Shown here piece after piece: positions 16,421 to 25,133 of a stretch of 64,000 bases of DNA. The notes under the pieces were generated by a model. The model was not told the origin of the DNA. It searched no databases and saw only the letters and a program-made list of their open reading frames with translations. Made by a program: the position numbers and the translations under genes. Origin of the DNA: QHXN01 sp032162705 (GTDB lineage: Bacteria > Acidobacteriota > Blastocatellia > Pyrinomonadales > Pyrinomonadaceae); the NCBI GenBank assembly GCA_032162705.1, contig JAVRON010000099.1, positions 44,885 to 108,884 of the forward strand, given 5' to 3'. Each line of letters starts with the position of its first letter. Within the stretch, counting starts at the first letter, position 1.

Positions 16421-17191
16421 ATGACAAACAGTGATGACAATACGGTGGCCGACAGCGCGAAGAAGCAGGTCAAGTCTGCCTTCAGCCGCATACTGCTGAA
16501 AGCGTCGGGCGAGGCGCTGATGGGCGCGCAGAACTACGGCGTTGATGTAGGTGTGGCGCGCTCCATCGCCGAAGAGATCAGGGACGTACGCGACCTCGGC
16601 GTCGAGGTGGCGGTGGTCGTCGGCGGCGGTAACATCTTCCGAGGTGTCTCGGAGAGCGCGGGCGACATGGACAGGTCGAGCGCCGACTACATCGGCATGC
16701 TCGCCACCGTGATGAACGCCGTGGTGTTGCAGGACGCTTTGGAGAAGGTCGGCGTCCACACGCGCGTGCTCTCGGCCATCAACATTCCGCAGGTCGCCGA
16801 GCCGTTCATACGACGCCGCGCTATCCGCCATCTGGAGAAGGGGCGCGTCGTCATCTTTGCCGCGGGGACGGGCAATCCGTACTTCACGACCGACTCGGCG
16901 GCGGCGCTGCGCGCACTCGAAATCAAGGCGGACGTGATATTGAAGGCGACGAAAGTTGACGGCGTCTACACGGCTGACCCCGTCAAAGACCCGACCGCCA
17001 CGCGCTTCGACTGCATCACCTACCGCGAGGTGTTAGAGAAGCAACTGAAGGTGATGGACGCCTCCGCCATCTCGCTCTGCATGGACAACGACCTCCCCAT
17101 CGTCGTCTTCAACATGCGCACCACAGGCAACATCGTCCGCGTCGTCTCAGGCGAGACCGTCGGCACGTGGGTCTGCAACGAAAAGCCGTGA
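16421..17191 (+). CDS. pyrH: UMP kinase
   Basis: A 256-residue amino-acid-kinase-fold enzyme that phosphorylates UMP to UDP with ATP. It has the lysine-containing start ILLKASGEALMG, the glycine-rich VVVGGGNIFRG, DYIGMLATVMNA, FAAGTGNPYFTTDSAAALRA and VDGVYTADP blocks of PyrH. The first 20 residues (Asn/Asp/Lys-rich) extend beyond the usual start, but no later start fits better. The TGA stop lies inside the left arm of the next hairpin element. Member of the rpsB-tsf-pyrH-frr cluster. Confidence 0.97.
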   Translation: MTNSDDNTVADSAKKQVKSAFSRILLKASGEALMGAQNYGVDVGVARSIAEEIRDVRDLGVEVAVVVGGGNIFRGVSESAGDMDRSSADYIGMLATVMNAVVLQDALEKVGVHTRVLSAINIPQVAEPFIRRRAIRHLEKGRVVIFAAGTGNPYFTTDSAAALRALEIKADVILKATKVDGVYTADPVKDPTATRFDCITYREVLEKQLKVMDASAISLCMDNDLPIVVFNMRTTGNIVRVVSGETVGTWVCNEKP

Positions 17192-17262
17192 TAAGTGATG
17201 AGTGATGAGTGATAAGAAAGAGTAGTCGATTTTCTTATCACTCATCACTCATCACTTATCAC
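17188..17262. repeat. Heptamer hairpin element (GTGATAA/GTGATGA), perfect 29-bp arms, contains pyrH stop codon
   Basis: Arms 17188-17216 and 17234-17262 are perfect inverse complements made of four 7-bp units plus one base; the loop is 17 bases. The pyrH TGA (17189-17191) is part of the first unit. The right arm ends 13 bases before frr. A sister of the element at 14125. Confidence 0.93.
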
Positions 17263-17275
17263 TCGGAGAGAAGCT

Positions 17276-17836
17276 ATGAGCGAAAAAGATGTCATCAAGG
17301 AGACGCGCCCGCGGATGGAGGGGGCGGTCGAGGACTTGAGGAAGAAGCTGGCGACCATCCGGACGGGGCGCGCGGCCGTGAGCCTGCTCGACTCCGTCGT
17401 GGTCGAGTATTACGGCACGCCGACGCCGCTCGGCCAGATGGCCTCGGTGCATGCGCCGGAGCCGAACATGCTGACGGTGCAGGCATGGGATCAGACGCAG
17501 CTCGGCGCAATCGAGAAGGCCATCCGCTCGGCAGACCTCGGCCTTAACCCTTCAAATGACGGCAAGCTCGTGCGCGTGCCCGTCCCGCCTCTGACCGAGG
17601 AGCGCCGCAAGCAACTCGCCAAGCAGGTTCACGAGGCAGCAGAGGAGCACCGCACGGCCATCCGCAACGTCCGCCGCGACTCAAACGACCGCCTCCGAAA
17701 GATGCTCAAGGACAAGCAGATTTCCGAGGACGCAGAGCGCGACGCACTCGCCGAAGTCCAGAAGCTGACAGACAACTACATCGGCAAGGTCGATGAGTTT
17801 GCCAAGTCGAAGGAGCAGGAGATTCTGAGCGTCTAG
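17276..17836 (+). CDS. frr: Ribosome recycling factor
   Basis: A 186-residue RRF, which with EF-G splits post-termination ribosomes. It shows MEGAVEDLRKKLATIRTGRA, YYGTPTPLGQMA, WD...IEKAIRSADLGLNPSNDGKLVRVPVPPLTEERRKQL, and the C-terminal RRDSNDRLRKMLKDKQISEDAERDAL helix, at the standard family length. A GGAGAGAAG ribosome-binding site precedes the ATG. It is the last gene of the rpsB cluster and is followed by a strong terminator. Confidence 0.97.
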   Translation: MSEKDVIKETRPRMEGAVEDLRKKLATIRTGRAAVSLLDSVVVEYYGTPTPLGQMASVHAPEPNMLTVQAWDQTQLGAIEKAIRSADLGLNPSNDGKLVRVPVPPLTEERRKQLAKQVHEAAEEHRTAIRNVRRDSNDRLRKMLKDKQISEDAERDALAEVQKLTDNYIGKVDEFAKSKEQEILSV

Positions 17837-17900
17837 ACCGGAGAGGTTTAAGACGAAAACCGAAACCGCGTGCGCCTGAGCGAGCGTGTGTTTCAACCGT

Positions 17901-17953
17901 GAAGAGACGAAGGGCGCGAAGATTGAAATTGTCTTCGCGCCCTTTGTGTCTTC
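17901..17953. terminator. Intrinsic terminator after frr
   Basis: A 22-bp stem (20 matches) starting GAAGAGACGAAGGGCGCGAA pairs with 17932-17953; the right arm ends in CCCTTTGTGTCTTC. Probably terminates the translation-factor cluster. Confidence 0.85.
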
Positions 17954-17975
17954 TTCGCAAGAGGGCAGTGAGGCA

Positions 17976-18061
17976 GAAGCCCGACCGTGAGGGAGGGCGT
18001 CTCAACTCTCGCTACTTGCTTCCTTAATGAACGTCTACGCCCTCCCTCACGGTCGGGCTTC
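17976..18061. terminator. Perfect 25-bp inverted repeat between convergent genes
   Basis: Arms 17976-18000 (starting GAAGCCCGACCGTGAGGGAG) and 18037-18061 are perfect inverse complements with a 36-base loop. It lies 3' of both frr and the Oar-like gene and may terminate the latter. The arms lack heptamer structure, unlike most other hairpins here. Confidence 0.75.
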
Positions 18062-18096
18062 CGCCACCTACGCGCTACTCCCATCCAAACTTTGCT

Positions 18097-21000
18097 CTAG
18101 AAGCTGAACCGCACGGACGCCGTGATGCGCCGGTTGCCCGCTGCCTGGTTGCCGCCGCCGAATCCGCCGCCGAGGGCGGAGAGCGACTGCCCGAAGCTGG
18201 GCGAACTCAGGTTACCCACCGGGTTGGAGAAATTCGTGTGGTTGAGCAGGTTCAGGAAGTTGAGCGAGAAGTTCAAGCTATAGCGCTTCTGCTCGCCGCC
18301 GCCGCCGGGGCCGCCCATCGAAATCATCATCGGGCCGCCCATGCCGCCGCCGACCGGGCCGCCGCCACCACGTCCGCCGCCGCCACCTCCTCCGCGACCG
18401 CCTTCACCGCCGCCGCCACGCCCACCTTCACCGCCGCGCCCGGCACGGTCGCCGCCGCTCTTTCTGTCCGCCTCATTCTGAGCGGCGTTGGAGTCCGCCG
18501 CCTTCTTCGCTGCGGCGGCCCTCGTCGCGGGCGTGTCGCCGAAGCCGATGGTGCGGCCCACTCTCAGGTTGACGGAGAAGAAGCCGGGGCCTTCTGCGAA
18601 GTTGCGCGGGATGATTCTCTGTCCCGCCTTGGGGTTGATGTCGAAGTCTCCGTAGGGAGTGTGACGCAGGTCGGTCGCGGCGGTCTGCGCGTCGGCGAAT
18701 GCCGGGCGGTCGTTGAAGATGCCGTCGCGGTTGTTGTCAAAGCCGGTCGTGATGTTGAAGGGCCGGCCCGTGTTCGCGATGATGATCGGGTTCAGCGAGA
18801 GCTTCAGATAGGGAATGCCGAGCGAGCCGAAGAGGAAGAAGCGGTGGCGCGTGTCGAAAGACGTGCGCCCGTACTCGCCCGTCAGGTCGTACTGGTTGAC
18901 GGGAAAGCCGCCGAAATCCGTATCGCTCTGAGCCTTGCTGAGCGTGTAGTTGGCGCTCAGAGAGACGGCGCGATTGAACTGTTTGCTGACGCTGATGTTG
19001 AGTTGCTTCATGCTCTGCGTCCCCGAAGTCTCGTACTGATAGATGTTGCCGAGTTCGGGACGCGGGCGAAGGCCGGATGGCAGCGGCGCGTTGATGTTGC
19101 GCGAGCGCAAGACGTGTCGCGTGTCGTAGGTCGAGAAGAACACGTTGAGCGTGGTGGTCTTCGTAAGCTGTCGCGTCAGGATCGCGCCGCTGATGTATGA
19201 GTAGGGCGCGGTGATGTCGGGCGCGAGTTGCCGCGTCGTCTGCTGCACGGAGAAGGCGCTCAGTTGGGCGACCGTGGGAACTGCCGGGAAGTGCGTCAGG
19301 ATGTCGAGCGCCGTCTGTGCGCGTACGGGGTCGTCGCCCGCGAGCGGCGTGGTGATGATGAACTGCTGCTGGTTGACGCCGTTGAAGCGCTCGGCCTGAA
19401 GGCTCAAATTCTCTCCGATGCGGTCGTAGAAGATGCCGAAGCCGAGGCGGATGACGGTCTTCGCCTGCTTCCCGCCTTTGCCGTCGGGCGACCACGCGAG
19501 GTAGACGCGCGGGGCAAAGTCGAATCTGCTTTTGATGTTCGTCTGTGCTTCATAGCGCAGGCCGCCGCCGAGCGTCAGGTTTGGCCTGACCTTCCAGTCG
19601 TCCTGAACGAAGCCGCCGAAATCAACCTGGCTGATGTCGGCCAGCGGCTGGCCGCCCGCCAACGAAAACTGCGTCGCGCCGATACCGAGCTGCGTCAGTG
19701 TGAGCGAGCCGCGGTTGGTGGGCAACGGGTTCGAGTTGAAGAAACTTGTGCGGCGGAAACGTTCGAGACTCGTCACCTGCGTGAAGACCGGCACGGGCCG
19801 GCCCGTCACGGGGTCGGTCTGGAAGACGACCTGATTGTTGGCGTCGAGTTGGACAGCCGAGCCGCCGCCGAAGGTGAATGTACCGTTGAAATTGTTCTCG
19901 GAGGTATCCTGGACGTTGACGCCGCGCACGCGTGCGCCGAACTTGAGCGAGTGGACTCCGTGCGCCTGCGTCGTCGTGTTGGTCAACTCCCAACGGCTGG
20001 TCTGGCTCGAAGAGTTGCCGACCGTCGCGCCGCCCTGAAAGAAAGCGTCGAGCACGTTGACGGCTAAGGCGTTGCTCAACGCGGTCTGCTCGTTGCGATT
20101 GCGTATGAACTGGAAGCGCGTCTCGTTGACGGTCGTCTTGTTGACGATGGCCGTCTCGGTCAATTGCAGAGTGTGACCCTGTGTGGTCTGGTCGAAGGCG
20201 CGCTCGGGCAGCGAGAACTGCGAGACGCCGAGGTTCTGCTGCTTGCTGCGGAAGTAGCTGTAACGCGCGACGAGCGTGTGGTTCTGGTTGATCGCGTAGT
20301 CGATGCGCGGGCTCATGTTGAAGTTGCGACGTGGCGTCAAGACCGCCGCGTTGAAGCCCGTCGGCTGGAGCGTCAAGGGGTCGAGGATGGTCGCGTTGAT
20401 GAGGTCGTTATCGTCGGTCGCGCCGTGCTCGAAGTCTAAGAAGAACGAAGCCTTCTTCGGGATGATGCTGCCGGAGAGGTTGCCGCCGAACTGCCGGAAC
20501 TGGAAGGGCGGGCGCTTGCTGCTCCGAAGGAAAGGGTTGCGCGAGTTAAGGCTCTCGTCGTTGAAGGTTGCGGAGAGGCTGCCCCGCAGCTTGTCCGTGC
20601 CGGGCTTGGTGAAAATCTGTATGCCGCCGAAGCCGGGCTGGTCGCGCTCAGCCGAGAGCGGATTGTCGTTGATGCGTATCTCGCGAATCGAGTCCTTGGG
20701 CGGAATGCGTCCACCCTCGAAGCCGTCGATCAAAATCTGCCCGCCGTTCGGGCCCGCCGCCGGGCCTGCAAGCGCCGAGAGCGCCGCGGCCAGTTCGTCC
20801 GGGTCTTCGGGCAGCGCTTCGAGGTCTTTGCCCTTGAGCACGATGGCCCCGGCGCTGGCGTTATCGACGCTGATGGGGCCTTCGGCGGCGACCGTCACCT
20901 CTTCCTTTTCGAGCGAGACGCCGAGCGTGATCTTCGGTAGCTCGTTGCGACCGGGCTGGACGTTCACCTCCGTGTTCTCATAGAAGGCGAAGCCCGGCGA

Positions 21001-21261
21001 GATAACGCGCACGGTGTATTTGCCGGGCGCGAGTCCCGCGACGACGAAGTTGCCGTCGTTGTCGGTCGTAACGGTTTTAACCTTGCCGGTCGCGTCCGTC
21101 GCCGTCACGGTCGCGCCGACCAGGACACCGCCGAACTCGTCCGTGATCTGCCCGTGCAGAGTTCCCGTCCCCGCGGCTTGCGCCGCCACGCACACGGCGC
21201 ACATAACGACGAGCGATACCAGCCCAAGCCCGCGCCCGAATTTTTTAAGAGTGACTTTCAT
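18097..21261 (-). CDS. Oar-like TonB-dependent outer-membrane protein with carboxypeptidase-regulatory domain
   Basis: A 1054-residue protein with a signal peptide (cleavage near residue 27), an N-terminal carboxypeptidase-regulatory-like beta-sandwich (LHGQITDEFGGVLVGATVTATD...LAPGKYTVRV, residues about 35-115), a plug-like region, then a long beta-barrel ending in SVRFSF with a C-terminal Phe. Residues about 930-975 are a Gly/Arg-rich low-complexity loop. Acidobacteria encode many such proteins, thought to import or bind large substrates; ligand unknown. The DUF5666-like gene lies directly upstream on the same strand. Confidence 0.88.
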   Translation of the reverse strand: MKVTLKKFGRGLGLVSLVVMCAVCVAAQAAGTGTLHGQITDEFGGVLVGATVTATDATGKVKTVTTDNDGNFVVAGLAPGKYTVRVISPGFAFYENTEVNVQPGRNELPKITLGVSLEKEEVTVAAEGPISVDNASAGAIVLKGKDLEALPEDPDELAAALSALAGPAAGPNGGQILIDGFEGGRIPPKDSIREIRINDNPLSAERDQPGFGGIQIFTKPGTDKLRGSLSATFNDESLNSRNPFLRSSKRPPFQFRQFGGNLSGSIIPKKASFFLDFEHGATDDNDLINATILDPLTLQPTGFNAAVLTPRRNFNMSPRIDYAINQNHTLVARYSYFRSKQQNLGVSQFSLPERAFDQTTQGHTLQLTETAIVNKTTVNETRFQFIRNRNEQTALSNALAVNVLDAFFQGGATVGNSSSQTSRWELTNTTTQAHGVHSLKFGARVRGVNVQDTSENNFNGTFTFGGGSAVQLDANNQVVFQTDPVTGRPVPVFTQVTSLERFRRTSFFNSNPLPTNRGSLTLTQLGIGATQFSLAGGQPLADISQVDFGGFVQDDWKVRPNLTLGGGLRYEAQTNIKSRFDFAPRVYLAWSPDGKGGKQAKTVIRLGFGIFYDRIGENLSLQAERFNGVNQQQFIITTPLAGDDPVRAQTALDILTHFPAVPTVAQLSAFSVQQTTRQLAPDITAPYSYISGAILTRQLTKTTTLNVFFSTYDTRHVLRSRNINAPLPSGLRPRPELGNIYQYETSGTQSMKQLNISVSKQFNRAVSLSANYTLSKAQSDTDFGGFPVNQYDLTGEYGRTSFDTRHRFFLFGSLGIPYLKLSLNPIIIANTGRPFNITTGFDNNRDGIFNDRPAFADAQTAATDLRHTPYGDFDINPKAGQRIIPRNFAEGPGFFSVNLRVGRTIGFGDTPATRAAAAKKAADSNAAQNEADRKSGGDRAGRGGEGGRGGGGEGGRGGGGGGGRGGGGPVGGGMGGPMMISMGGPGGGGEQKRYSLNFSLNFLNLLNHTNFSNPVGNLSSPSFGQSLSALGGGFGGGNQAAGNRRITASVRFSF

Positions 21262-21283
21262 ATCCGATGCCTTTTAATCTAAG

Positions 21284-21371
21284 GATGAACGCTGAACGAT
21301 GAACGATGAACTGAAATACAGCTTTTGTATTCAGTCCATCGTGTATTCAGTTCAGCGTTCATCGTTCCGAC
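21284..21371. repeat. Heptamer hairpin element (GAACGAT type), imperfect
   Basis: Tandem 7-bp units (GAACGCT, GAACGAT, GAACGAT, GAACTGA) at 21286-21315 face partly complementary units ending at 21366 (CAGTTCAGCGTTCATCGTT); an inner hairpin around GTATTCAGTCCATC also forms. It sits between the DUF5666-like gene and the Oar-like gene. Confidence 0.75.
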
Positions 21372-21384
21372 TTCATCGTTTCTA

Positions 21385-22695
21385 TTACGGTTGGCCGATG
21401 CCGAAGCCGAAGCTGAGACCGCCACCGCCGCCCGCGCCGCCGAGGCCGCCCGCCGCACCGCCACCGGGGCCGCCCATGCCGCCGGAGCGGCGCGACATCA
21501 TCGCGACAAGCGGCTCGATGCCGGAGACAAGCTGGATGGCGGTGACGCGCGTCGGGTCAACGCCGACCGTGCTTGAGACGATAATCATCGTGCCCGGCTT
21601 CAACTCCGCGAGCGTGACCGGGGGCATGCGTTCGAGCATCTGCTGAACCATGTCGCCGCCGCCGCCGCCCATGCGACGCCCACCGCCGCCCGCGCCGCCC
21701 GGCGCTTGTCCGCCGCCCTGACCCTGACCGGGGCCGCCGCCCTGTGCGCCGCCCGCGCCGCCCTGAACAATAACCCTGCGCTCGCCTCCTGCGGCTCCGG
21801 GCGCTCCTCCTGCGGCTCCGCCCGTCCCGCCGCCGCCGGGGCCGCCCGCGGCTCCACCGCCGCCCATCATCATCGACGCGATATCGGCCGGAATCTGTTT
21901 GAGCACGGAGTCGGGGCGGACGACGATTGTGAGCGGCTTACTGTCCTGAGCCTGCTTGACGGTGATCTCGTTCTTCGCGGGGTCGATTGCGGTGATGGTA
22001 CCAATCGCGGTGCGGAAGGTTCCGGTAACGACCTCTTCGGCGTTGAAGCGTGCGCCGTCCTCAGTGCGGTCGCCCTTTGCGCGGAGCTGGTCGCCGACCT
22101 TCACCTCTTCAAACGCAGAGGGCTTCGCGTCGGCGAACTTGATCGAGTCGGGCGCGTAGCGGCGCAGCTTAACGTTTGTGCCGCCCGCGGGAATGATGAC
22201 GGGCTTGGGGCCTTCGGCGGTGCGCGTCTGGAGAGTGATCTCTTTAGTCGCGGGGTTGATGGCCGAGACGACACCGACGATGCCGCGCCGACGCCATTCA
22301 GCACTCTCGGCCTCGTGCTTGGCCGCGACTTCGGCCTTCGTGTTGACGACGACGGCACGCGCCGCAGGAAGCGTCTTGCCGTCGTCCGAGAGCTTGCCGA
22401 GCGCGAGCAGACGGTCGCCCGCGGCGATCTGCGCCAGCGTGTAGGGCGTCGACTTGTCGAGCTTGGTCTCGCCCGGCGGGTTCTTCACAATCTTGGCCGT
22501 GTCGGGGACGGTGACGATGACGACCGCGCCCGCATCCGTCTTCACAAAAATCTGCTTCGAGGCAGCATCGACGGCGACCACCTCACCGAGCACGTTGTTC
22601 GCGGGCTGCGTGTTCGCGGTCTGCACGACCGCCTGTCCGTATGCGCCAACGACAAAGGCCAGCGAGAGGGCCAGCAGGATCAGGATTTTTCTCAT
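21385..22695 (-). CDS. Secreted protein with DUF5666-like beta-barrel repeats
   Basis: ATG 22695 is chosen since GAGGAA lies 8 bases upstream; an in-frame GTG 15 bases earlier is itself part of that site. The 436-residue protein has a signal peptide (MRKILILLALSLAFVVGAYG) and at least three small beta-rich repeats of the form GxVxAIDPATKEITLQ (residues about 40, 145 and 235), typical of DUF5666/OB-like domains. The C-terminal 170 residues are very rich in Gly, Ala, Pro and Met. Function unknown; likely periplasmic or surface. Confidence 0.75.
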   Translation of the reverse strand: MRKILILLALSLAFVVGAYGQAVVQTANTQPANNVLGEVVAVDAASKQIFVKTDAGAVVIVTVPDTAKIVKNPPGETKLDKSTPYTLAQIAAGDRLLALGKLSDDGKTLPAARAVVVNTKAEVAAKHEAESAEWRRRGIVGVVSAINPATKEITLQTRTAEGPKPVIIPAGGTNVKLRRYAPDSIKFADAKPSAFEEVKVGDQLRAKGDRTEDGARFNAEEVVTGTFRTAIGTITAIDPAKNEITVKQAQDSKPLTIVVRPDSVLKQIPADIASMMMGGGGAAGGPGGGGTGGAAGGAPGAAGGERRVIVQGGAGGAQGGGPGQGQGGGQAPGGAGGGGRRMGGGGGDMVQQMLERMPPVTLAELKPGTMIIVSSTVGVDPTRVTAIQLVSGIEPLVAMMSRRSGGMGGPGGGAAGGLGGAGGGGGLSFGFGIGQP

Positions 22696-23070
22696 GCGTT
22701 CGTTCCTCACAATTCTTAATGACGCTGTGCGTGCGGCGTGCGTTACAAAAAAACTTGAGTCCGGTGAGTTAAAAAGCGACTCCGGGAACCACTGCGGTGA
22801 CAGAGGTTCTACGCACGCGCCGCGCTGATTGTTCCCAAACCTCGCCGAAGATTAGCGCCGGCCCCGGCCGTTCGCAGATAAAGCGTAAGGCCGCGGGACG
22901 GACAGCCTCCGTTCACATGACCTCTTTATTTCCAGCGGGCGGAGATTAAAGTTCCAGGGGTTTCGGGAAAGTGTCGGAGACCGACTGGCATTAGACGCGT
23001 GGCGTGTGTGAGCAGTTGGTACGTCTCTCTGGAAATAATTCCATTTTCTCGTGCGAGAGCGACTAGTAGA
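22696..23070. other. Gene-free spacer
   Basis: 375 bases upstream of the DUF5666-like gene. I see no gene, no RNA structure and no consensus promoter; a run of seven A occurs near 22746. The rest of the spacer is the hairpin element at 23071-23165. Confidence 0.5.
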
Positions 23071-23165
23071 AACGATGAACGCTGAACGTTGAAGTCTGAA
23101 CGTTGAGCGATGAACTGAAGGCATTCAGTCTTCAGTTCATCGCTCAACGTTCAGACTTCAACGTT
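23071..23165. repeat. Heptamer hairpin element (GAACGTT type), perfect 36-bp arms
   Basis: Arms 23085-23120 and 23130-23165 are perfect inverse complements over 36 bp with a 9-base loop, the longest perfect palindrome in the window. The left arm reads as 7-bp units GAACGTT, GAAGTCT, GAACGTT, GAGCGAT, GAACTGA; two further units precede it from 23071. It ends 6 bases from the stop of the DsbA fusion gene and is probably its terminator. Confidence 0.95.
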
Positions 23166-23171
23166 TCCGGT

Positions 23172-24812
23172 CTAGCGTGTGGCCGCGGGCTTGAGCGCCG
23201 CTTCGATGGCTGCCTTCAGTCCTTCGTAGGTCACGTCCTTCGCGCGCCTGCCGTTGACGAAGAGGCTCGGCGTGCCGGTGATGCCGAGCTTCTGGCCGTC
23301 GAGCAGGTCGCGCTCGATCTTGTCGGCGAACCGGCCCGATTCGAGCGCCGCGTCGAACTTCGCGCGGTCGAGGCCAAGCACCTGCGCATACTGCTTGAGC
23401 ATCTCGGGCTTCAAGGCCGACTGGTTGCGGAAAAGTATCGCGGTGAAGTCCCAATACTTGCCCTGCTCGCGCGCGGCCTCGGCGGCCTCGGCGGCCTTGC
23501 GCGCGTCGGCGTGCATCTGAAGCGGGAAGTCGCGCACGACGAAGCGGACGCGGTCGCCGTACTCGGTTATCAGCTTCTCAAGAACGGGCTGCGCGGCGGC
23601 ACAGCTCGGGCACTGGTAGTCTGTGAACTCGACGACCGTGACCGAGGCGTTGGGGTTGCCCTTTGTCGGCTGGTCGTCGGTGGCGATCTGGAAGGCGGGC
23701 ACTGTGGGCGGCGTGATGAAGGTCTGGACGCTCGCACCGTTGCGCAGCCGCTCGGCGAAGGCGCTCTCAAGCTTCTGCTGTTCGCCCTGCTGAAGGTATT
23801 CGATGATCTGATACTTGAGTTGCGGGAACTCGCCGTTGAGGCGCTCTTTATTCTTGTTGTAGAAGTCGAGCGCCTGCGCCTCGGTGACGACGGGAACCTT
23901 GGCGGTTATCTCGGAGTCGACCAGCGCGCGTGCCGTCACGCCGCGCTTCTGCGCCTCCTGATTGAGCAGGATGTCGTTGACCTTCATGTCAACGTCACTC
24001 TTGCGTGTGAAGTAGACCTGCTCCTGCACCTGCAAGACGAGCGGGATCAGGCTGTCTTCGATGTCGCCCGAAGTAATGTTCTTACCGTTGACCGTGGCGA
24101 GGACGCGCGCACGATCCGCAGGGGTGGCGGGCGGCGTCGCCTCCTTCGACAGCAGCTTCACGGGATAGGCGACGCGCAGAGAGTCTGCGAACTGCTTGGC
24201 GCGTTCGTCCTGACGCTGCAAGCGCAGATACTCGACGACCTGATCTTTAATCTGTGGGAAGTCCACGGCGCGGCCCGCCTGCTGCTCGATGGTCGCCTTG
24301 TTCTGGTCGAAGTAGCTTTGGGCGTCGGCGGTCGTCGGCTCCTGCGTTTTGGCGACGACTTCGGCTTCGAGGAGCTTCGTTGTCGAGACGCCGCGCTTCT
24401 TCGCCTCTGCGTCGAGCAGAATACTATTGATCTGTAAGTCGAGTTCGTTCCGGCGCGCGTCGGCGACTCGCTGCTGGAGTTGAGTAATTTGCTGTTGCGC
24501 CTGCGGACTGAGGTCTGCGCGCGTGATCTTCACGCCGTTGACCGCGGCGAGCACATCGGGGACGGGTCCGGCCTCGCAGCCGCAGTCATCAACCTGCACT
24601 GACGCTGTGTCCACTTTGACGACGGACGGCGGCGGCTGCGTGCTCTGCGCGGGGGTCTTCTTCGCCGTGGGCGAGGCTTGCGTAGAGGGCTTGGCCTGCG
24701 CGGGGGCGGCGGGCTTGGCTTTGCTCTGGTTGGCCGCGCCGCGCCGTGTCTGTGCCGGGGCCGCGCAAGCGAGCGCGACGGCCAGAAGGATTGCGTAAAA
24801 AACTTTGCTCAT
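23172..24812 (-). CDS. Secreted SurA-like (two copies) / DsbA-like thioredoxin fusion
   Basis: A 546-residue protein. Signal peptide to about residue 20, then an Ala/Pro/Lys/Gln-rich linker. Two helical segments of SurA-N type follow (LAAVNGVKITRADL with LDLQINSILLDAEAKKRG; LATVNGKNITSGDI with VDMKVNDILLNQEAQKRG). Residues about 370-546 are a DsbA-like thioredoxin domain with CPSC at Cys401/Cys404 and the cis-proline loop TGTPSLFVNG (Pro515). This suggests a periplasmic oxidoreductase with built-in chaperone-like arms for unfolded outer-membrane proteins. Also notable is an isolated CGC motif near residue 77. Confidence 0.85.
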   Translation of the reverse strand: MSKVFYAILLAVALACAAPAQTRRGAANQSKAKPAAPAQAKPSTQASPTAKKTPAQSTQPPPSVVKVDTASVQVDDCGCEAGPVPDVLAAVNGVKITRADLSPQAQQQITQLQQRVADARRNELDLQINSILLDAEAKKRGVSTTKLLEAEVVAKTQEPTTADAQSYFDQNKATIEQQAGRAVDFPQIKDQVVEYLRLQRQDERAKQFADSLRVAYPVKLLSKEATPPATPADRARVLATVNGKNITSGDIEDSLIPLVLQVQEQVYFTRKSDVDMKVNDILLNQEAQKRGVTARALVDSEITAKVPVVTEAQALDFYNKNKERLNGEFPQLKYQIIEYLQQGEQQKLESAFAERLRNGASVQTFITPPTVPAFQIATDDQPTKGNPNASVTVVEFTDYQCPSCAAAQPVLEKLITEYGDRVRFVVRDFPLQMHADARKAAEAAEAAREQGKYWDFTAILFRNQSALKPEMLKQYAQVLGLDRAKFDAALESGRFADKIERDLLDGQKLGITGTPSLFVNGRRAKDVTYEGLKAAIEAALKPAATR

Positions 24813-25133
24813 AGTTCTAGGGTCTGACCTCAGTCGGGTTGGAAGCTATATTTCAGTCGGGTTGGATGCTGTATTCAGCGTCTTCGTCGAATTGTCTACA
24901 GGATTTTCTTTCGTTCGCCGAAGCCTGCTCTGGGGTTGGCACTTCCCGGACGGCGCGGCGCTCGGGCCGCCAAAGACAACTAATCCACGCCGTCTCTTAC
25001 CGCAGCGCAAGCTTAACATCGCCCCACGCGATTCGCCACCCGCGCCCACTACAGCGTAACCCGCATCCCGTCTCTGTTCATTAACGCACGCGCGACTGTC
25101 TTCGATGCCGCGCGCTTGTTATCATCGCGGCGG
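24813..25133. other. Divergent promoter region between the DsbA fusion and lpxB
   Basis: 321 bases without a gene. It holds a near-perfect direct repeat (TCAGTCGGGTTGGA at about 24831 and 24856). A TATCAT -10-like box at 25120-25125 lies 8 bases before the lpxB ATG, with no good -35. Confidence 0.45.

Noticed and set aside
17976..18061. Insertion-sequence terminal inverted repeats
   Set aside because: The 36-base interval between the arms holds no transposase and no target duplication is seen; a terminator or REP-like hairpin fits better.
19228..20067. Long open frames antisense to the Oar-like gene and to many other genes
   Set aside because: Shadow frames typical of GC-rich DNA: high Arg/Ala/Pro, no motifs, and they overlap well-supported genes fully.
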